Of a stretch of DNA of 64,000 bases, positions 16,158 through 25,178 are shown piece by piece. Both the position numbers and the translations under genes were made by a program. Each line of letters opens with the position of its first letter. Within the stretch, counting starts at the first letter, position 1. Under the pieces are notes generated by a model. The model was not told the DNA's origin, made no database searches, and saw only the letters and a program-made list of their open reading frames with translations. This DNA is from Paenibacillus mangrovi (lineage in GTDB: Bacteria; Bacillota; Bacilli; Paenibacillales; Paenibacillaceae), in contig NZ_JALIRP010000013.1 in the NCBI RefSeq assembly GCF_022898935.1, positions 62,001 through 126,000 of the forward strand. The letters are read 5' to 3'.

Positions 16158-16218
16158 GGGAAAGCTACCCCTTCCGAGTGTTCCGGTACTCGGTAGGGGG
16201 CTTTCCCATTATTTTTTT
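16158..16218. terminator. Long shared terminator between the chemoreceptor and the araC-type gene
   Basis: GGGAAAGC-TACCCCT-CCGAGT pairs with ACTCGG-TAGGGG-GCTTTCCC, about 20 bp of stem, with ATTATTTTTTT on the plus side. Its left part overlaps the last codons and stop of the minus-strand regulator gene. Confidence 0.85.
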
Positions 16219-17109
16219 GAACAGGCGGGAGAAATAGTAAGGGTCCTGGAATCCTAGGCGGTGGCTGATCTCCTTGATACTTTGCCCTGTCAGATCAAGA
16301 TGTCTGCAGGCGAGCTGGATTTTCAGGCGCAGGTAATAATCGATTGGAGAATATCCAGTTGCTTCTTTGAAGCGTTGCGTAAAATGGGGAACCGACACAT
16401 TGGCATGGGCCGCCAGCTCTTTCAGCGTCACGCTGCCCTCCAAATGATCCATCATATAACGCACCGTTTGCGTGATATCCTGCTTGCTGTGCTGGAAACC
16501 GCCCGCTTGCGGCTGCATCCGGGAATACCTCAAAATCGCGGCCAGATGGCAGGCTAGCTGCGAGACATAAATAATATGGTTCAGTGTATATCCCTGCTCC
16601 AGCAGGTCATATCCCTCGTGAAAAAGCTCTGTCACCTGCCGGGATTTTTCAATGGGTAAGGCGATAGGGTCCCATGTTGAACCGAGTCCGTCGAAAAATG
16701 CATGTACATGCTCGCCTTTCATATGCCACCAGTAAATACTCCAGGGATGCTCTTCCGACGAAGCGTACTCATGAGGTGTATTTGCTGGAATGACAACGGC
16801 ATGTCCCTGCTGAATCGTCTGTTTCCGGCCGCCGTCCAGTCGGTACCAGCCTTCTCCTTCCATACAGTAAATGAGTATATACGCTTCGCTGCCCGCAGGT
16901 CTCTCCCGGTAGTGATGCAGGGCTTTTGGAAAGTATCCCGTATCCGTTACATAGAGTGGGCGGACAAGGGGATGTTCGGCTGCTTCTTTCATAATATGGT
17001 CCGGTAAAACGATCAATTTCTCGGATCTGAATCCATCGGGTTTTCGTATCATATCCATGAATACACTATGCTTTGTGGCCATGAGGTTTGTCAATGTCTG
17101 ATTCCACAT
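16165..17109 (-). CDS. AraC-family transcriptional regulator
   Basis: This 314-residue protein has an N-terminal cupin-type sensing domain (about 40-180, with Y-I-L-I-Y-C-M-E-G-E-G and the P-A-N-T-P-H-E-Y block) and a C-terminal double helix-turn-helix (about 210-310: L-K-E-L-A-A-H-A-N-V-S, then I-K-E-I-S-H-R-L-G-F-Q-D-P-Y-Y-F-S-R-L-F-K). This is the usual layout of sugar-responsive AraC regulators. It is divergent from the DUF5107-TPR and epimerase-like operon 123 bp away and is its likely regulator. The start has only a weak ribosome site, so the true start could be an inner Met. Its 3' end lies inside the shared terminator hairpin. Confidence 0.88.
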   Translation of the reverse strand: MWNQTLTNLMATKHSVFMDMIRKPDGFRSEKLIVLPDHIMKEAAEHPLVRPLYVTDTGYFPKALHHYRERPAGSEAYILIYCMEGEGWYRLDGGRKQTIQQGHAVVIPANTPHEYASSEEHPWSIYWWHMKGEHVHAFFDGLGSTWDPIALPIEKSRQVTELFHEGYDLLEQGYTLNHIIYVSQLACHLAAILRYSRMQPQAGGFQHSKQDITQTVRYMMDHLEGSVTLKELAAHANVSVPHFTQRFKEATGYSPIDYYLRLKIQLACRHLDLTGQSIKEISHRLGFQDPYYFSRLFKKIMGKPPTEYRNTRKG

Positions 17110-17199
17110 TAAATCATCAAATAGTCCATCATCATCATGATATCGTCAATGGCAGGCGGCGGCGCTTGCACTTAAGATGAGGTTAGATCAAGTAGATGT

Positions 17200-17212
17200 T
17201 CAGAAGTTCTGA
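17200..17212. promoter_or_regulatory. Small palindrome before the DUF5107 gene
   Basis: TCAGAA-G-TTCTGA (6+1+6, perfect) sits in the divergent intergenic region immediately before the ribosome site. It could be an operator; AraC proteins more often use direct repeats, so this is tentative. Confidence 0.3.
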
Positions 17213-17232
17213 TGAGGAAAGGATGAGTCAAC

Positions 17233-20200
17233 ATGGCAAAAGCGCCTGAAGCAGTAAAGGTATGGGAAGAAATGGTCGAGATTCCGACCTATGAGGTGGG
17301 CAAGCCCGACCCCAACCCGATGTTTTTGGAAAAACGCGTCTATCAGGGCAGTTCAGGACGGGTGTATCCGCTGCCTGTAATTGATAAAATTTACGATGAA
17401 AAGGTATCGAAGCCATATCGCATCGTGTTTCTGGAGAACGAATTCGTGCAAATCCAGGTGATGCCGGAGATTGGCGGACGTATATACCGGGCGATTGACA
17501 AAACGAACCAGTACGATTTTGTATATCACAATCAGGTGATCAAACCTGCCCTGGTAGGCCTTGCGGGTCCGTGGATTTCCGGAGGGATCGAATTTAACTG
17601 GCCTCAGCACCACCGCCCTAACACGTTCGGTGAAGTCGAATACAAGGTGGAGCATAATGCGGATGGCAGCAAGACGGTGTGGGTCGGAGAAATCGACCGG
17701 ATGTACGGGACGAAGGTATCAACCGGTTTCACGCTGCATCCCGGAAAAGCCTATCTCGAAATCCATGCCCAGCTGTATAACCGCACGTCTGAGCCGCAAA
17801 CGTTCCTGTGGTGGGCGAACCCGGCCGTAGCTGTTAACGATCATACCCAGTCGGTGTTTCCTCCGGATGTGCATGCGGTATTTGACCATGGAAAACGGGA
17901 TGTGTCCAAATTCCCGATCGCAACCGGAACCTACTATAAAATGGACTACTCTGCCGGCGTAGATATTTCAAAATACAGCAACATTCCGGTTCCGACGTCA
18001 TACATGGCCTATCATTCGGACTACAACTTTGTAGGCGGGTATGATCATGGGGTGGATGCAGGCATTTTGCATATCGCTAACAAGCATGTTTCGCCAGGGA
18101 AAAAGCAGTGGACCTGGGGACATGGTGAATTCGGCCAGGCCTGGGACCGCAATTTGACGGATGAGGACGGACCTTACATTGAGCTTATGACAGGGGTATA
18201 CACCGATAATCAGCCCGACTTTAGCTGGCTGCAGCCGTACGAGGAGAAGAGTTTCAAGCAGTATTTCATGCCTTACAAAACAATAGGAATGGTGAAAAAC
18301 GCTTCGATTGACGCCGCTGTGAACCTGGAACTATCGGGACGAAAGGCGATCGTCTATGCCTACGCAACCTCTGTGTTCGAAGAAGCACGCATCCTGCTGA
18401 AGGGAGCCGGACGGATTTATCTAGACAAGAGCGTGAAGCTGTCGCCGGTGGATACGTTCAAGGTAGAGGTGGAGATTGGAGAGGATACGCGGGAAGAGGA
18501 CCTGCAGGTGATCGTGCTGGCAGCTGGTGGAAGAGAGCTAATCTCTTATCAGCCGAAGCCCAAAAAGATCGAGCAAATCCCTGATCCGGCCAAAGCCATT
18601 GAGGCACCAGAGCAGCTCCGGAACACGGAGGCGCTGTATCTGGCAGGACTGCATCTGGAACAATACCGGCATGCCACCTATGAGCCGGACCCATACTATC
18701 TGGAAGGTCTTAAACGGGATGCCGGTGATATCCGGCTGAACAATGCTTACGGTCTGCTCCTGCTGCGGCGCGGACGCTTTGAGGAGAGCGAGACTTACTT
18801 TAGAAAAGCAATCGAGACGCTGACGCGGCATAACGCCAGACCTTATGACAGCGAACCATTTTACAATCTGGGCAAAGCACTGAAATGGCAGGGTCGGCTG
18901 GAAGAAGCGTATGGAGCCTTTTACAAGTCAGTATGGTCGGCGGCATGGCAGGGTGCCGGATATTTTGCCTTGGCCCAGATTGCCTCCGAGCAGCAGGAGT
19001 ATGATGAAGCACTTGAGCTTATCGAGCGGTCCTTGAATGTTCAATACCGCAATTACAAAGCCCGTCATCTAAAAAGTGTTATCCTGAGAAAGCTGGGGCG
19101 CGTGGCGGAAGCTGAGCAGCTCGTGCTGGAAACCATCCGCCTGGATCCGATGGAGTTTGCCGCAAGAAATGAATGGATTGCCATACACCGAGAATTGAAA
19201 CGTACAGACGCTGCAAAAGAAGCGCTGGAGACACTGACAGGACTAATGCGCGGTGACGCACACAATTACATCGCCCTAGCCCAGGATTATGCCGATGCAG
19301 GCCAGTATGATGAAGCGCTGGATGTACTGGACCGGATCGGAGGCTTGAATCAAACCGGGGTATATCCTATGGTCCACTATTATCAAGGTAGTTACAGCAT
19401 GAAATTGGGGAATACGGAACAGGCCAATCTTTATTTTGCAGCGGCGGCCAAGGCCGATCCGAAGTATTGCTTCCCGAACTCTATCCATGATTATGTGGTG
19501 CTGAAGGAGGCGGCTGCTTTACATCCGGAGGATGCGAAGGCATTGTATTATTTGGGCAACTTGCTCTATGACAAGAAGCGGCACGAAGGAGCGGTGTCCT
19601 GCTGGGAAGCTTCGGTCGCCTTAGACAGCAGTTTTGCCACACCTTACCGGAATCTTGCGCTCGCCTATTTCAATAAATTGAACAGCCCTGAGAAAGCCCT
19701 GAAGGCGCTGGAAACCGCATTTGCTTTGAACACATCGGATGCCCGGGTATTTTACGAATTGGATCAGCTCTATAAAAAAATCGGATATTCGCCACAGGCC
19801 CGCCTGAAGGCGCTGGAAGAGCATCTTGAGCTGGTGGAGCTGCGCGACGACTTGTTCCTCGAATACATTACGCTTCACAACACGCTTCACCGGCATGATG
19901 AAGCGGTTCGGCTGATCCTGAGCCGTAATTTCCATCCATGGGAAGGCGGAGAAGGCAAAGTCCCGGCCCAGTATGTGATGGCCCGCGTCGAGATCGCTAA
20001 GAAGCTGCTGAAGGACGGGCAGCCGGAAGAAGCAATCGAGCAGCTGCTTCATGCAAAGCAATATCCACTGAACATAAATGAAGGCAAACTGGAGGGCGCG
20101 CAGGAGAACAACATTGACTATTACTTGGGCCTCGCCTATATGCAGCTAGAGCGGTCTGGCGATGCGGAAGCCTCTTTCCTGAAGGCATCCGAAGGTCTGG

Positions 20201-20583
20201 ATGAGCCGGCCAGCGCCATGTATTACAACGATCAGCCACCGCACATGATCTTTTATCAGGGAACGGCACTTCGTAAGCTGGGCAGGGAGCAGGAGGCGCG
20301 AAGCCGCTTTAATAAGCTGGTGGATTACGGGGAAAAGCATATTTTCGACCAGCCGAAAATCGATTATTTTGCTGTATCGCTCCCGGATTTCCTAGTGTTT
20401 GAGGATGATTTGACCAAAAGGAACGAAATTCACTGCCATTACATGATGGGTCTCGGCCATCTGGGTCTTGGGCAGCTGCAGGAAGCCGAGAAGCACTTGA
20501 AGCAGGCGCTTACGCTTGAGCCTCATCATCAGGGGGCTGCGCAGCACCTTGTGCTCTGCACTGGGAAGGGTGAATCACATTGA
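17233..20583 (+). CDS. DUF5107 domain protein with C-terminal TPR array
   Basis: A 1116-residue cytosolic protein. The first about 330 residues match the DUF5107 type, a galactose-mutarotase-like beta-sandwich (M-P-E-I-G-G-R-I-Y-R-A-I-D, then N-W-P-Q-H-H and W-W-A-N-P-A-V), related to carbohydrate-binding folds of glycosidases. A linker domain follows (about 330-455), and from about 465 to the end there are many tetratricopeptide-like repeats (for example G-R-F-E-E-S-E-T-Y-F-R-K-A-I). No signal peptide. The fold suggests sugar recognition or turnover, but no reaction can be assigned. It overlaps the next gene, which has the same mutarotase-like fold, by 4 bp, so the two are translationally coupled. 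The ATG follows AGGAAAGGATGAG. Confidence 0.8.
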   Translation: MAKAPEAVKVWEEMVEIPTYEVGKPDPNPMFLEKRVYQGSSGRVYPLPVIDKIYDEKVSKPYRIVFLENEFVQIQVMPEIGGRIYRAIDKTNQYDFVYHNQVIKPALVGLAGPWISGGIEFNWPQHHRPNTFGEVEYKVEHNADGSKTVWVGEIDRMYGTKVSTGFTLHPGKAYLEIHAQLYNRTSEPQTFLWWANPAVAVNDHTQSVFPPDVHAVFDHGKRDVSKFPIATGTYYKMDYSAGVDISKYSNIPVPTSYMAYHSDYNFVGGYDHGVDAGILHIANKHVSPGKKQWTWGHGEFGQAWDRNLTDEDGPYIELMTGVYTDNQPDFSWLQPYEEKSFKQYFMPYKTIGMVKNASIDAAVNLELSGRKAIVYAYATSVFEEARILLKGAGRIYLDKSVKLSPVDTFKVEVEIGEDTREEDLQVIVLAAGGRELISYQPKPKKIEQIPDPAKAIEAPEQLRNTEALYLAGLHLEQYRHATYEPDPYYLEGLKRDAGDIRLNNAYGLLLLRRGRFEESETYFRKAIETLTRHNARPYDSEPFYNLGKALKWQGRLEEAYGAFYKSVWSAAWQGAGYFALAQIASEQQEYDEALELIERSLNVQYRNYKARHLKSVILRKLGRVAEAEQLVLETIRLDPMEFAARNEWIAIHRELKRTDAAKEALETLTGLMRGDAHNYIALAQDYADAGQYDEALDVLDRIGGLNQTGVYPMVHYYQGSYSMKLGNTEQANLYFAAAAKADPKYCFPNSIHDYVVLKEAAALHPEDAKALYYLGNLLYDKKRHEGAVSCWEASVALDSSFATPYRNLALAYFNKLNSPEKALKALETAFALNTSDARVFYELDQLYKKIGYSPQARLKALEEHLELVELRDDLFLEYITLHNTLHRHDEAVRLILSRNFHPWEGGEGKVPAQYVMARVEIAKKLLKDGQPEEAIEQLLHAKQYPLNINEGKLEGAQENNIDYYLGLAYMQLERSGDAEASFLKASEGLDEPASAMYYNDQPPHMIFYQGTALRKLGREQEARSRFNKLVDYGEKHIFDQPKIDYFAVSLPDFLVFEDDLTKRNEIHCHYMMGLGHLGLGQLQEAEKHLKQALTLEPHHQGAAQHLVLCTGKGESH

Positions 20584-21530
20584 TATGGACGCACCACATG
20601 ATGAACGGCCATAATGCATGGACGGGGCAAACTTCTGCCATGCAGGTCACACTACTCCCGGAGCTGGGGAGCAAAATGGTTTCGCTTAAGAACCGCCTGA
20701 CGGGCCGGGAGTGGCTGTCCCAATCCGAGGGGCCACTGGGCAACCTGGGCTATGGGAGCTCATTTAAGGGCAGTGACGGAAGCGGCTGGGACGAGATGTT
20801 CCCGACGATTAATGTCTGCCGGTATCCGGAATTTCCTTGGCTTGATACGACCCTTCCTGATCATGGGGAGGTCTGGTCCATTTCTTGGCAGGCCGAGGCG
20901 ATAGAGAATAAACTTGAGTGCAATGTGCACGGGGTAAGGCTCCCCTACCAATTGCGCAAAACGTATTCCTTCCCTACAGAGGACCGTCTACGCATCGATT
21001 ATGCGGTGACTAATCTCAGCTCGTTTCCTTTTTCGTTTTTGTGGGCAGCCCACCCATTGTTCCAAATAGAAGAAGGGATGGAGATTATCGTGCCGGAGGG
21101 ACTATCGCAGATTGCCGTCTCATACTCGGAAAATGGCAGGCTTGGGCAGACAGGCGAGCTTCGTCCTTGGCCGCAGCCTCTCGGGGACAATCCGGAGATT
21201 CGCTTGGACCGTACCGGAGGTAAGCAGGAGAAAACGGCCGAGAAGTTTTATTTTACCGGTGACCTGCCGGAAGGAAGGGCTTCAATATACGATCCGAAGA
21301 AGCAGGAAGGCTTATCCTTCGCTTTTCCGAAAGAGAAAGTACCGTATTTATCGGTCTGGGCCAATTATGGCGGATACCAGGGACAATATCATTTGGCACT
21401 GGAGCCAGCCACGGGTTTTCTGGACGACTTGGCTTATGCCATGGAGCGGAAGTCAGTGGCAACCGTAGAGGCAGGGGAAACATATGACTGGCATTTGGAA
21501 GTTAGTTGGATAGGGCATGAAAAAGCCTAG
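20580..21530 (+). CDS. Aldose 1-epimerase-like protein (galactose mutarotase superfamily)
   Basis: This 316-residue protein has the beta-sandwich pattern of aldose epimerases: an early L-L-P-E-L-G-S-K-M-V-S-L, a central L-W-A-A-H-P-L-F containing the conserved His, G-W-D-E-M-F-P-T around residue 63-70, and Y-H-L-A-L-E-P-A-T-G near 275, where the Glu would be the catalytic base. It should interconvert sugar anomers or bind a sugar. It starts with TTG overlapping the TGA of the DUF5107-TPR gene (TTGA), with AAGGGTGA as ribosome site. The divergent AraC gene and this pair form one compact sugar locus. Confidence 0.8.
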   Translation: MIWTHHMMNGHNAWTGQTSAMQVTLLPELGSKMVSLKNRLTGREWLSQSEGPLGNLGYGSSFKGSDGSGWDEMFPTINVCRYPEFPWLDTTLPDHGEVWSISWQAEAIENKLECNVHGVRLPYQLRKTYSFPTEDRLRIDYAVTNLSSFPFSFLWAAHPLFQIEEGMEIIVPEGLSQIAVSYSENGRLGQTGELRPWPQPLGDNPEIRLDRTGGKQEKTAEKFYFTGDLPEGRASIYDPKKQEGLSFAFPKEKVPYLSVWANYGGYQGQYHLALEPATGFLDDLAYAMERKSVATVEAGETYDWHLEVSWIGHEKA

Positions 21531-21543
21531 CGCCGCACAAATA

Positions 21544-21574
21544 AATCCTGCATCCATTCGGATGCAGGATTTTT
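21544..21574 (+). terminator. Terminator after the epimerase-like gene
   Basis: AATCCTGCATCC pairs perfectly with GGATGCAGGATT, followed by T's. Confidence 0.9.
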
Positions 21575-21597
21575 GGGGAGAGGGGGAACTCGTAACA

Positions 21598-22389
21598 TCA
21601 GGCGTACCTGTACCGGGCCAATGTTCTGTAACCCCACAGGAAAGTAACGATCACAGCCGTAATGCCGGTCAATACTCCTGTCATACCGGGGACGTAACTC
21701 GCTTCATAGTTTGGTAAAAAAGAACCGATGATATTCAGCATATCGTGAATGATGATAGCTCCAAACATGCTTTTTCCCGTATTGTTATACACCCAGACGA
21801 TGATGACTCTTGCTGCGACAGTTCCAAGGAACCAGCCTGCGATCCACACCGGGGGATGATGGGCCTCAATCAGCGGAATAACATGCCATATTCCCCACAC
21901 GCACCCCAAAATAAAGCTTGCTCCCAGCGCGCTCCACCGGTCCTGCATCGGCCCGATTGCGTAGCCCATCCATCCTACTTCTTCAAACGCAGCGGAAATA
22001 AAAAACAAAGTGAACAGGAGGGGGAGGGTCAACCAATGAGTCGGAACACCGGATAGAGGCAGCCCCATCATGCGCAGGATCACATATGAGAGCAGTCCGA
22101 CCATCGGAATGATAAAAATAATGGGTATATACCAGACTTTATGCGTGATTCTTTTGTAATCGAACACTCTTGCTAGTAACCGCTTTACGCCTTCTGCTTG
22201 ATCTTGTTTATAAACTAGAATAACTGCAGCGATCGTGGGGCAAAAAACCATCAGGGCACTCGTTGGGAGATTCATCGGAAGCCAGTTAATGCTTCCCGTC
22301 ATGGCACCAACCACCCAAAACGGTATCGAGAAAGTAAAAATGAGGGTAAGGAATACGAACAATGATCTAGAGGACGTGACGGATTTCAT
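21598..22389 (-). CDS. CPBP-family intramembrane metalloprotease
   Basis: This 263-residue polytopic membrane protein carries the three CPBP (CAAX protease/Abi) motifs: E-E-V-G-W-M-G near residue 137, W-G-I-W-H-V near 165, and H-D-M-L-N near 215, which supply the glutamates and histidines of the active site in Rce1-type proteases. Bacterial members process peptides or serve self-immunity; its substrate here is unknown. A good ribosome site (AAGGAGG) precedes the ATG. It lies 72 bp downstream of the P450 gene on the same strand, so it may be on the same transcript. Confidence 0.85.
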   Translation of the reverse strand: MKSVTSSRSLFVFLTLIFTFSIPFWVVGAMTGSINWLPMNLPTSALMVFCPTIAAVILVYKQDQAEGVKRLLARVFDYKRITHKVWYIPIIFIIPMVGLLSYVILRMMGLPLSGVPTHWLTLPLLFTLFFISAAFEEVGWMGYAIGPMQDRWSALGASFILGCVWGIWHVIPLIEAHHPPVWIAGWFLGTVAARVIIVWVYNNTGKSMFGAIIIHDMLNIIGSFLPNYEASYVPGMTGVLTGITAVIVTFLWGYRTLARYRYA

Positions 22390-22461
22390 GTCTTACAGCC
22401 TCCTTAATATCATTTGTTTGGTAGAAGCGTTTTATCTAGCCGAAAATACTCGGAAAAGGCA

Positions 22462-23586
22462 TTATTTTAAAATGATAGGCAATTCCTTCAGCGCGAACAT
22501 CATCGTGCTGTCCTGCCGTACAAGCTCTACCGACCGGTCACGGCGGTAATTCGGGAAACGTTCCAGCAGCGTTTCGATGGCAATTTTGGATTCCAGGCGG
22601 GCAAGCTGTGAACCAAGGCAGAAGTGAATGCCGCTGCCAAGACCCAGATGCGGATTCGGATTCCGGTGAATATTGAATTCTTCCGGCCGCTCAAACACAT
22701 CTTCATCGTGGTTAGCCGATGCCATCCAAATGTGGATGAATTGTCCCTTTTTCAGCTCCTGCCCTCGCAGCACGGTATCCTCTTTGACCTGGCGGAACAT
22801 CAGCTGCACCGGCGAAAAGTACCGGAAGGTTTCTTCGACCGCTGCTGGGATCAATGTTCGGTCGGCGAGGAGTTCCGCACGTACTTCTGGCAAACTATCG
22901 ATGCCGAGCATGGCTGAAGCGATTAGATTGGTTGTCGTCTCATTACCTGCTACCAGGAGAAGAATGCAGAAACCGATGATTTCCATATCGCTCAGGTGCT
23001 CATTGTCGATGCGGGCCTGCACCAGTTTGGTGATCAAATCATCCTGTGGATGACGGCGACGGTCATCGGCGATGACCGAGAAATATTCACTCATCTCCTG
23101 CTGGCACTGGTAATAGTTTTCAGGATGATCGCCAACAAGGGCGTCTGACCATTCCTTGAACTTTTCCCGGTGCTCCATAGATACGCCCAGCATTTCGGCA
23201 ATGACGGTGATCGGGAGCGGGCTGGTAAAGTCAGCGATGGCATCCATCCTGCCGTTTTTCTCCGCCTCGTCAAGCAGTGAAGTTGTGATGGCCTGGATTT
23301 TTGGAGTAAGAGATTCAATAACGCGCGGGGTAAAAGCCTGGGACACCAGCTTGCGCAATTGTCGGTGTTTCGGCGGATCCTGGCGCAGAAGACTGGATTC
23401 AAGCGGATCTTCGGAAGAGGGAAGGCCTTGTGAAGAGAAGACCTCATAATTCGTGAAGATGGCTTTGACATCCTCATATTTGAAAACGCTCCAGACTTGC
23501 TTATTTTCGGATTCGATCACCGGAGAATTCATGCGCATTTGTTTGAACCATTCCAGAGGCAGCAAACCGTTTTCGTTCCATTCCAT
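22462..23586 (-). CDS. Cytochrome P450 (CYP109-like)
   Basis: This soluble 374-residue P450 has all hallmark motifs: the I-helix oxygen-activation motif A-G-N-E-T-T-T, the K-helix E-E-T-F-R (E-x-x-R), and the haem loop G-L-G-S-G-I-H-F-C-L-G with axial ligand Cys323. It is shorter than the usual 400-410 residues, with a short N-terminus, but nothing essential is missing. It needs ferredoxin or flavodoxin partners, none of which are encoded nearby. Resemblance to B. subtilis YjiB (CYP109) suggests fatty-acid or terpenoid hydroxylation, but substrate is open. An operator matching that of the upstream TetR gene lies 36 bp before its start, so it is probably repressed by that protein. Confidence 0.92.
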   Translation of the reverse strand: MEWNENGLLPLEWFKQMRMNSPVIESENKQVWSVFKYEDVKAIFTNYEVFSSQGLPSSEDPLESSLLRQDPPKHRQLRKLVSQAFTPRVIESLTPKIQAITTSLLDEAEKNGRMDAIADFTSPLPITVIAEMLGVSMEHREKFKEWSDALVGDHPENYYQCQQEMSEYFSVIADDRRRHPQDDLITKLVQARIDNEHLSDMEIIGFCILLLVAGNETTTNLIASAMLGIDSLPEVRAELLADRTLIPAAVEETFRYFSPVQLMFRQVKEDTVLRGQELKKGQFIHIWMASANHDEDVFERPEEFNIHRNPNPHLGLGSGIHFCLGSQLARLESKIAIETLLERFPNYRRDRSVELVRQDSTMMFALKELPIILK

Positions 23587-23621
23587 GCTAATACACCGTC
23601 ACTTTCATTTAAGATTTTTTG

Positions 23622-23637
23622 AACTGACTGGTCAGTT
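23622..23637. promoter_or_regulatory. TetR operator before the P450 gene
   Basis: AACTGAC-TG-GTCAGTT: perfect 7-bp arms around TG. The core TGACTGGTCAGTT is repeated in front of the tetR-type gene at 24282-24297. Confidence 0.7.
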
Positions 23638-23662
23638 TTAAAAGCTTAAAAAGAAGGCCATA

Positions 23663-24259
23663 CTAATCGATCGATACAAACAGGCCTTTGGTAATGATCG
23701 TGAAGACGAAATGCTCCAAGTCATCGCGTGAGTATTCATTTTGATGGCTCAAGTAATAATTGCATGTGCTCTCCAGTGTACCGACAATGCTGGCTGCGGC
23801 CAGATTCGGATCAACATCACGGAGCAGATTTTCCTCGCACTTCCCTTCTTCGAGAATCGCCGCCAAAAAACGGAGATGCTCGCGCCGGAGCTCCTTCAGC
23901 TCATCCAAAACGTCCTGCTCGATTCCGTTCGAAATCTCATTGAACACGATATGAGCAAAATGGCGGGATTCCAGGAACAATTCCAGATGGTGGCGAATCG
24001 TCCGCAGAATCATCTCCTCGAGGGGAAGGGGAGAGTTCAGATCGGCCTCTGTCCGCCGCATAATGTCCTCAAATCCAGCTTTGACAACCGTTTTGAACAA
24101 CTGGGATTTACTCGGGAAATTGTAGTAGAGCGTTCCCTTGGCGACCTGCGCCCGTAGGGCAATCTCGTCCATGCTCGCTCGGTGATATCCGTTTTCGGAG
24201 AATACTTCAATGGCTGCGCGTATGATTTTATCTTTACTCAAGGTTAATCTACCTTTCAC
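23663..24259 (-). CDS. TetR-family repressor
   Basis: This 198-residue protein has an N-terminal TetR helix-turn-helix (residues about 9-55: I-I-R-A-A-I-E-V-F-S-E-N-G-Y, then I-A-L-R-A-Q-V-A-K-G-T-L-Y-Y-N-F-P-S-K) and an all-helical ligand-binding and dimerisation domain. It lies just upstream of the P450 gene in the same direction. The same palindrome is found at its own promoter and at the P450 promoter, so it most likely represses itself and the P450 and is released by the P450's substrate or a related hydrophobic compound (inference). Confidence 0.9.
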   Translation of the reverse strand: MKGRLTLSKDKIIRAAIEVFSENGYHRASMDEIALRAQVAKGTLYYNFPSKSQLFKTVVKAGFEDIMRRTEADLNSPLPLEEMILRTIRHHLELFLESRHFAHIVFNEISNGIEQDVLDELKELRREHLRFLAAILEEGKCEENLLRDVDPNLAAASIVGTLESTCNYYLSHQNEYSRDDLEHFVFTIITKGLFVSID

Positions 24260-24281
24260 AAGCGATTTCGGATAATGATTA

Positions 24282-24334
24282 ATCTGACTGGTCAGTTCAA
24301 AAATAAAATAACATGCTGGGAAAAATTAGTCAAC
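24282..24334 (-). promoter_or_regulatory. Promoter and operator of the tetR-type gene
   Basis: On the minus strand TTGACT (24334-24329), a 17-bp spacer and TATTTT (24311-24306) form the promoter. The operator CTGAC-TG-GTCAG (24284-24295) lies about 10 bp downstream of the -10 box and would block transcription start. Confidence 0.65.
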
Positions 24335-24475
24335 CGAAAAGGGCTCTGATGCTTTTTCCATGTGCAGCATGTACATATTGGCCGTAGTGGTGTATATTTC
24401 TACAATGCTGGTTAATTCATCAGTAGAAATGGAAATGATTAAACCAAGAACACCACACGGTAACGGAGTGATCAA

Positions 24476-24664
24476 TTGAGCAAATCAAAAGGCAAGGGTG
24501 GAACAGGCAGAGGAACGGGCAAGAAGGGCTGGACCCGCTGGGATGCGAAAGCCCGCCGGATCAAAAGCGCCCCGAAGCCTTATACCAGCAAAGGTACGAA
24601 AAAAGCTGACGATGCTAAAGGTGAAGGACCCGTCAAAAACGACAGCAGCGTAAAGCGCGGCTGA
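24476..24664 (+). CDS. Small basic hypothetical protein
   Basis: A 62-residue, Lys/Gly/Arg-rich protein with no predicted hydrophobic segment; it begins with a Gly-rich run (G-K-G-G-T-G-R-G-T-G-K-K-G-W-T-R-W-D). The composition suggests a disordered nucleic-acid- or phosphate-binding peptide, but no family is recognised. It starts with TTG behind GGAGTG at a 5-bp distance and lies 18 bp before the HEAT-repeat gene, so the two should be cotranscribed. Confidence 0.7.
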   Translation: MSKSKGKGGTGRGTGKKGWTRWDAKARRIKSAPKPYTSKGTKKADDAKGEGPVKNDSSVKRG

Positions 24665-24682
24665 CATTCATAAGGAGATGAC

Positions 24683-25135
24683 ATGCAATTGGAAAATACA
24701 GAACCAGAAGTAAACGTGGCAAGCGACTTACCGGAGAATTACAATGAACTAAAAAATGCTGCGAACCGCACGGCGAACTGGAGAGAGCGGTTAGAAGCGG
24801 TCGAGCAATTAGGTCAATGGAAGAGCCAGCAATCCATCGACATTTTGAAGCACAGATTGCATACCGATCCGGTATTTCAGGTTCAGGAAGCGGCCTACGA
24901 GAAACTGAAGGCTTGGGGAGAAGATGCCCTACAGCCGGTCCGCAGCAAGTATGATGTGGTGAAAGGCATTCAGAAAATTTTGCTGCGTGTGAAGAAAAGC
25001 CTTCCGAGAGATCACTCGTATGAAGAGTTTAAAGAGAAGCTGAAAAAAATGAGAATCGACGTGTATGACACGTATGAAGGAGATAAGGGCGCTGATTTTG
25101 ATGCGTGGCTTGAGGGCATGTGGAAGTCGCTGTAA
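24683..25135 (+). CDS. HEAT-repeat-like protein
   Basis: A 150-residue helical protein. The middle part (about 28-95) reads like one or two HEAT repeats (W-R-E-R-L-E-A-V-E-Q-L-G-Q-W, I-D-I-L-K-H-R-L-H-T-D-P-V-F-Q-V-Q-E-A-A). The end is acidic with W-L-E-G-M-W. HEAT repeats bind proteins; no partner is evident. AAGGAGATGAC precedes the ATG. It is the second gene of a two-gene unit with the small basic protein and ends at a terminator. Confidence 0.72.
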   Translation: MQLENTEPEVNVASDLPENYNELKNAANRTANWRERLEAVEQLGQWKSQQSIDILKHRLHTDPVFQVQEAAYEKLKAWGEDALQPVRSKYDVVKGIQKILLRVKKSLPRDHSYEEFKEKLKKMRIDVYDTYEGDKGADFDAWLEGMWKSL

Positions 25136-25178
25136 AGCACAGAATCCTAATCTTCGACTAACTTAAAATTTCACGGAT

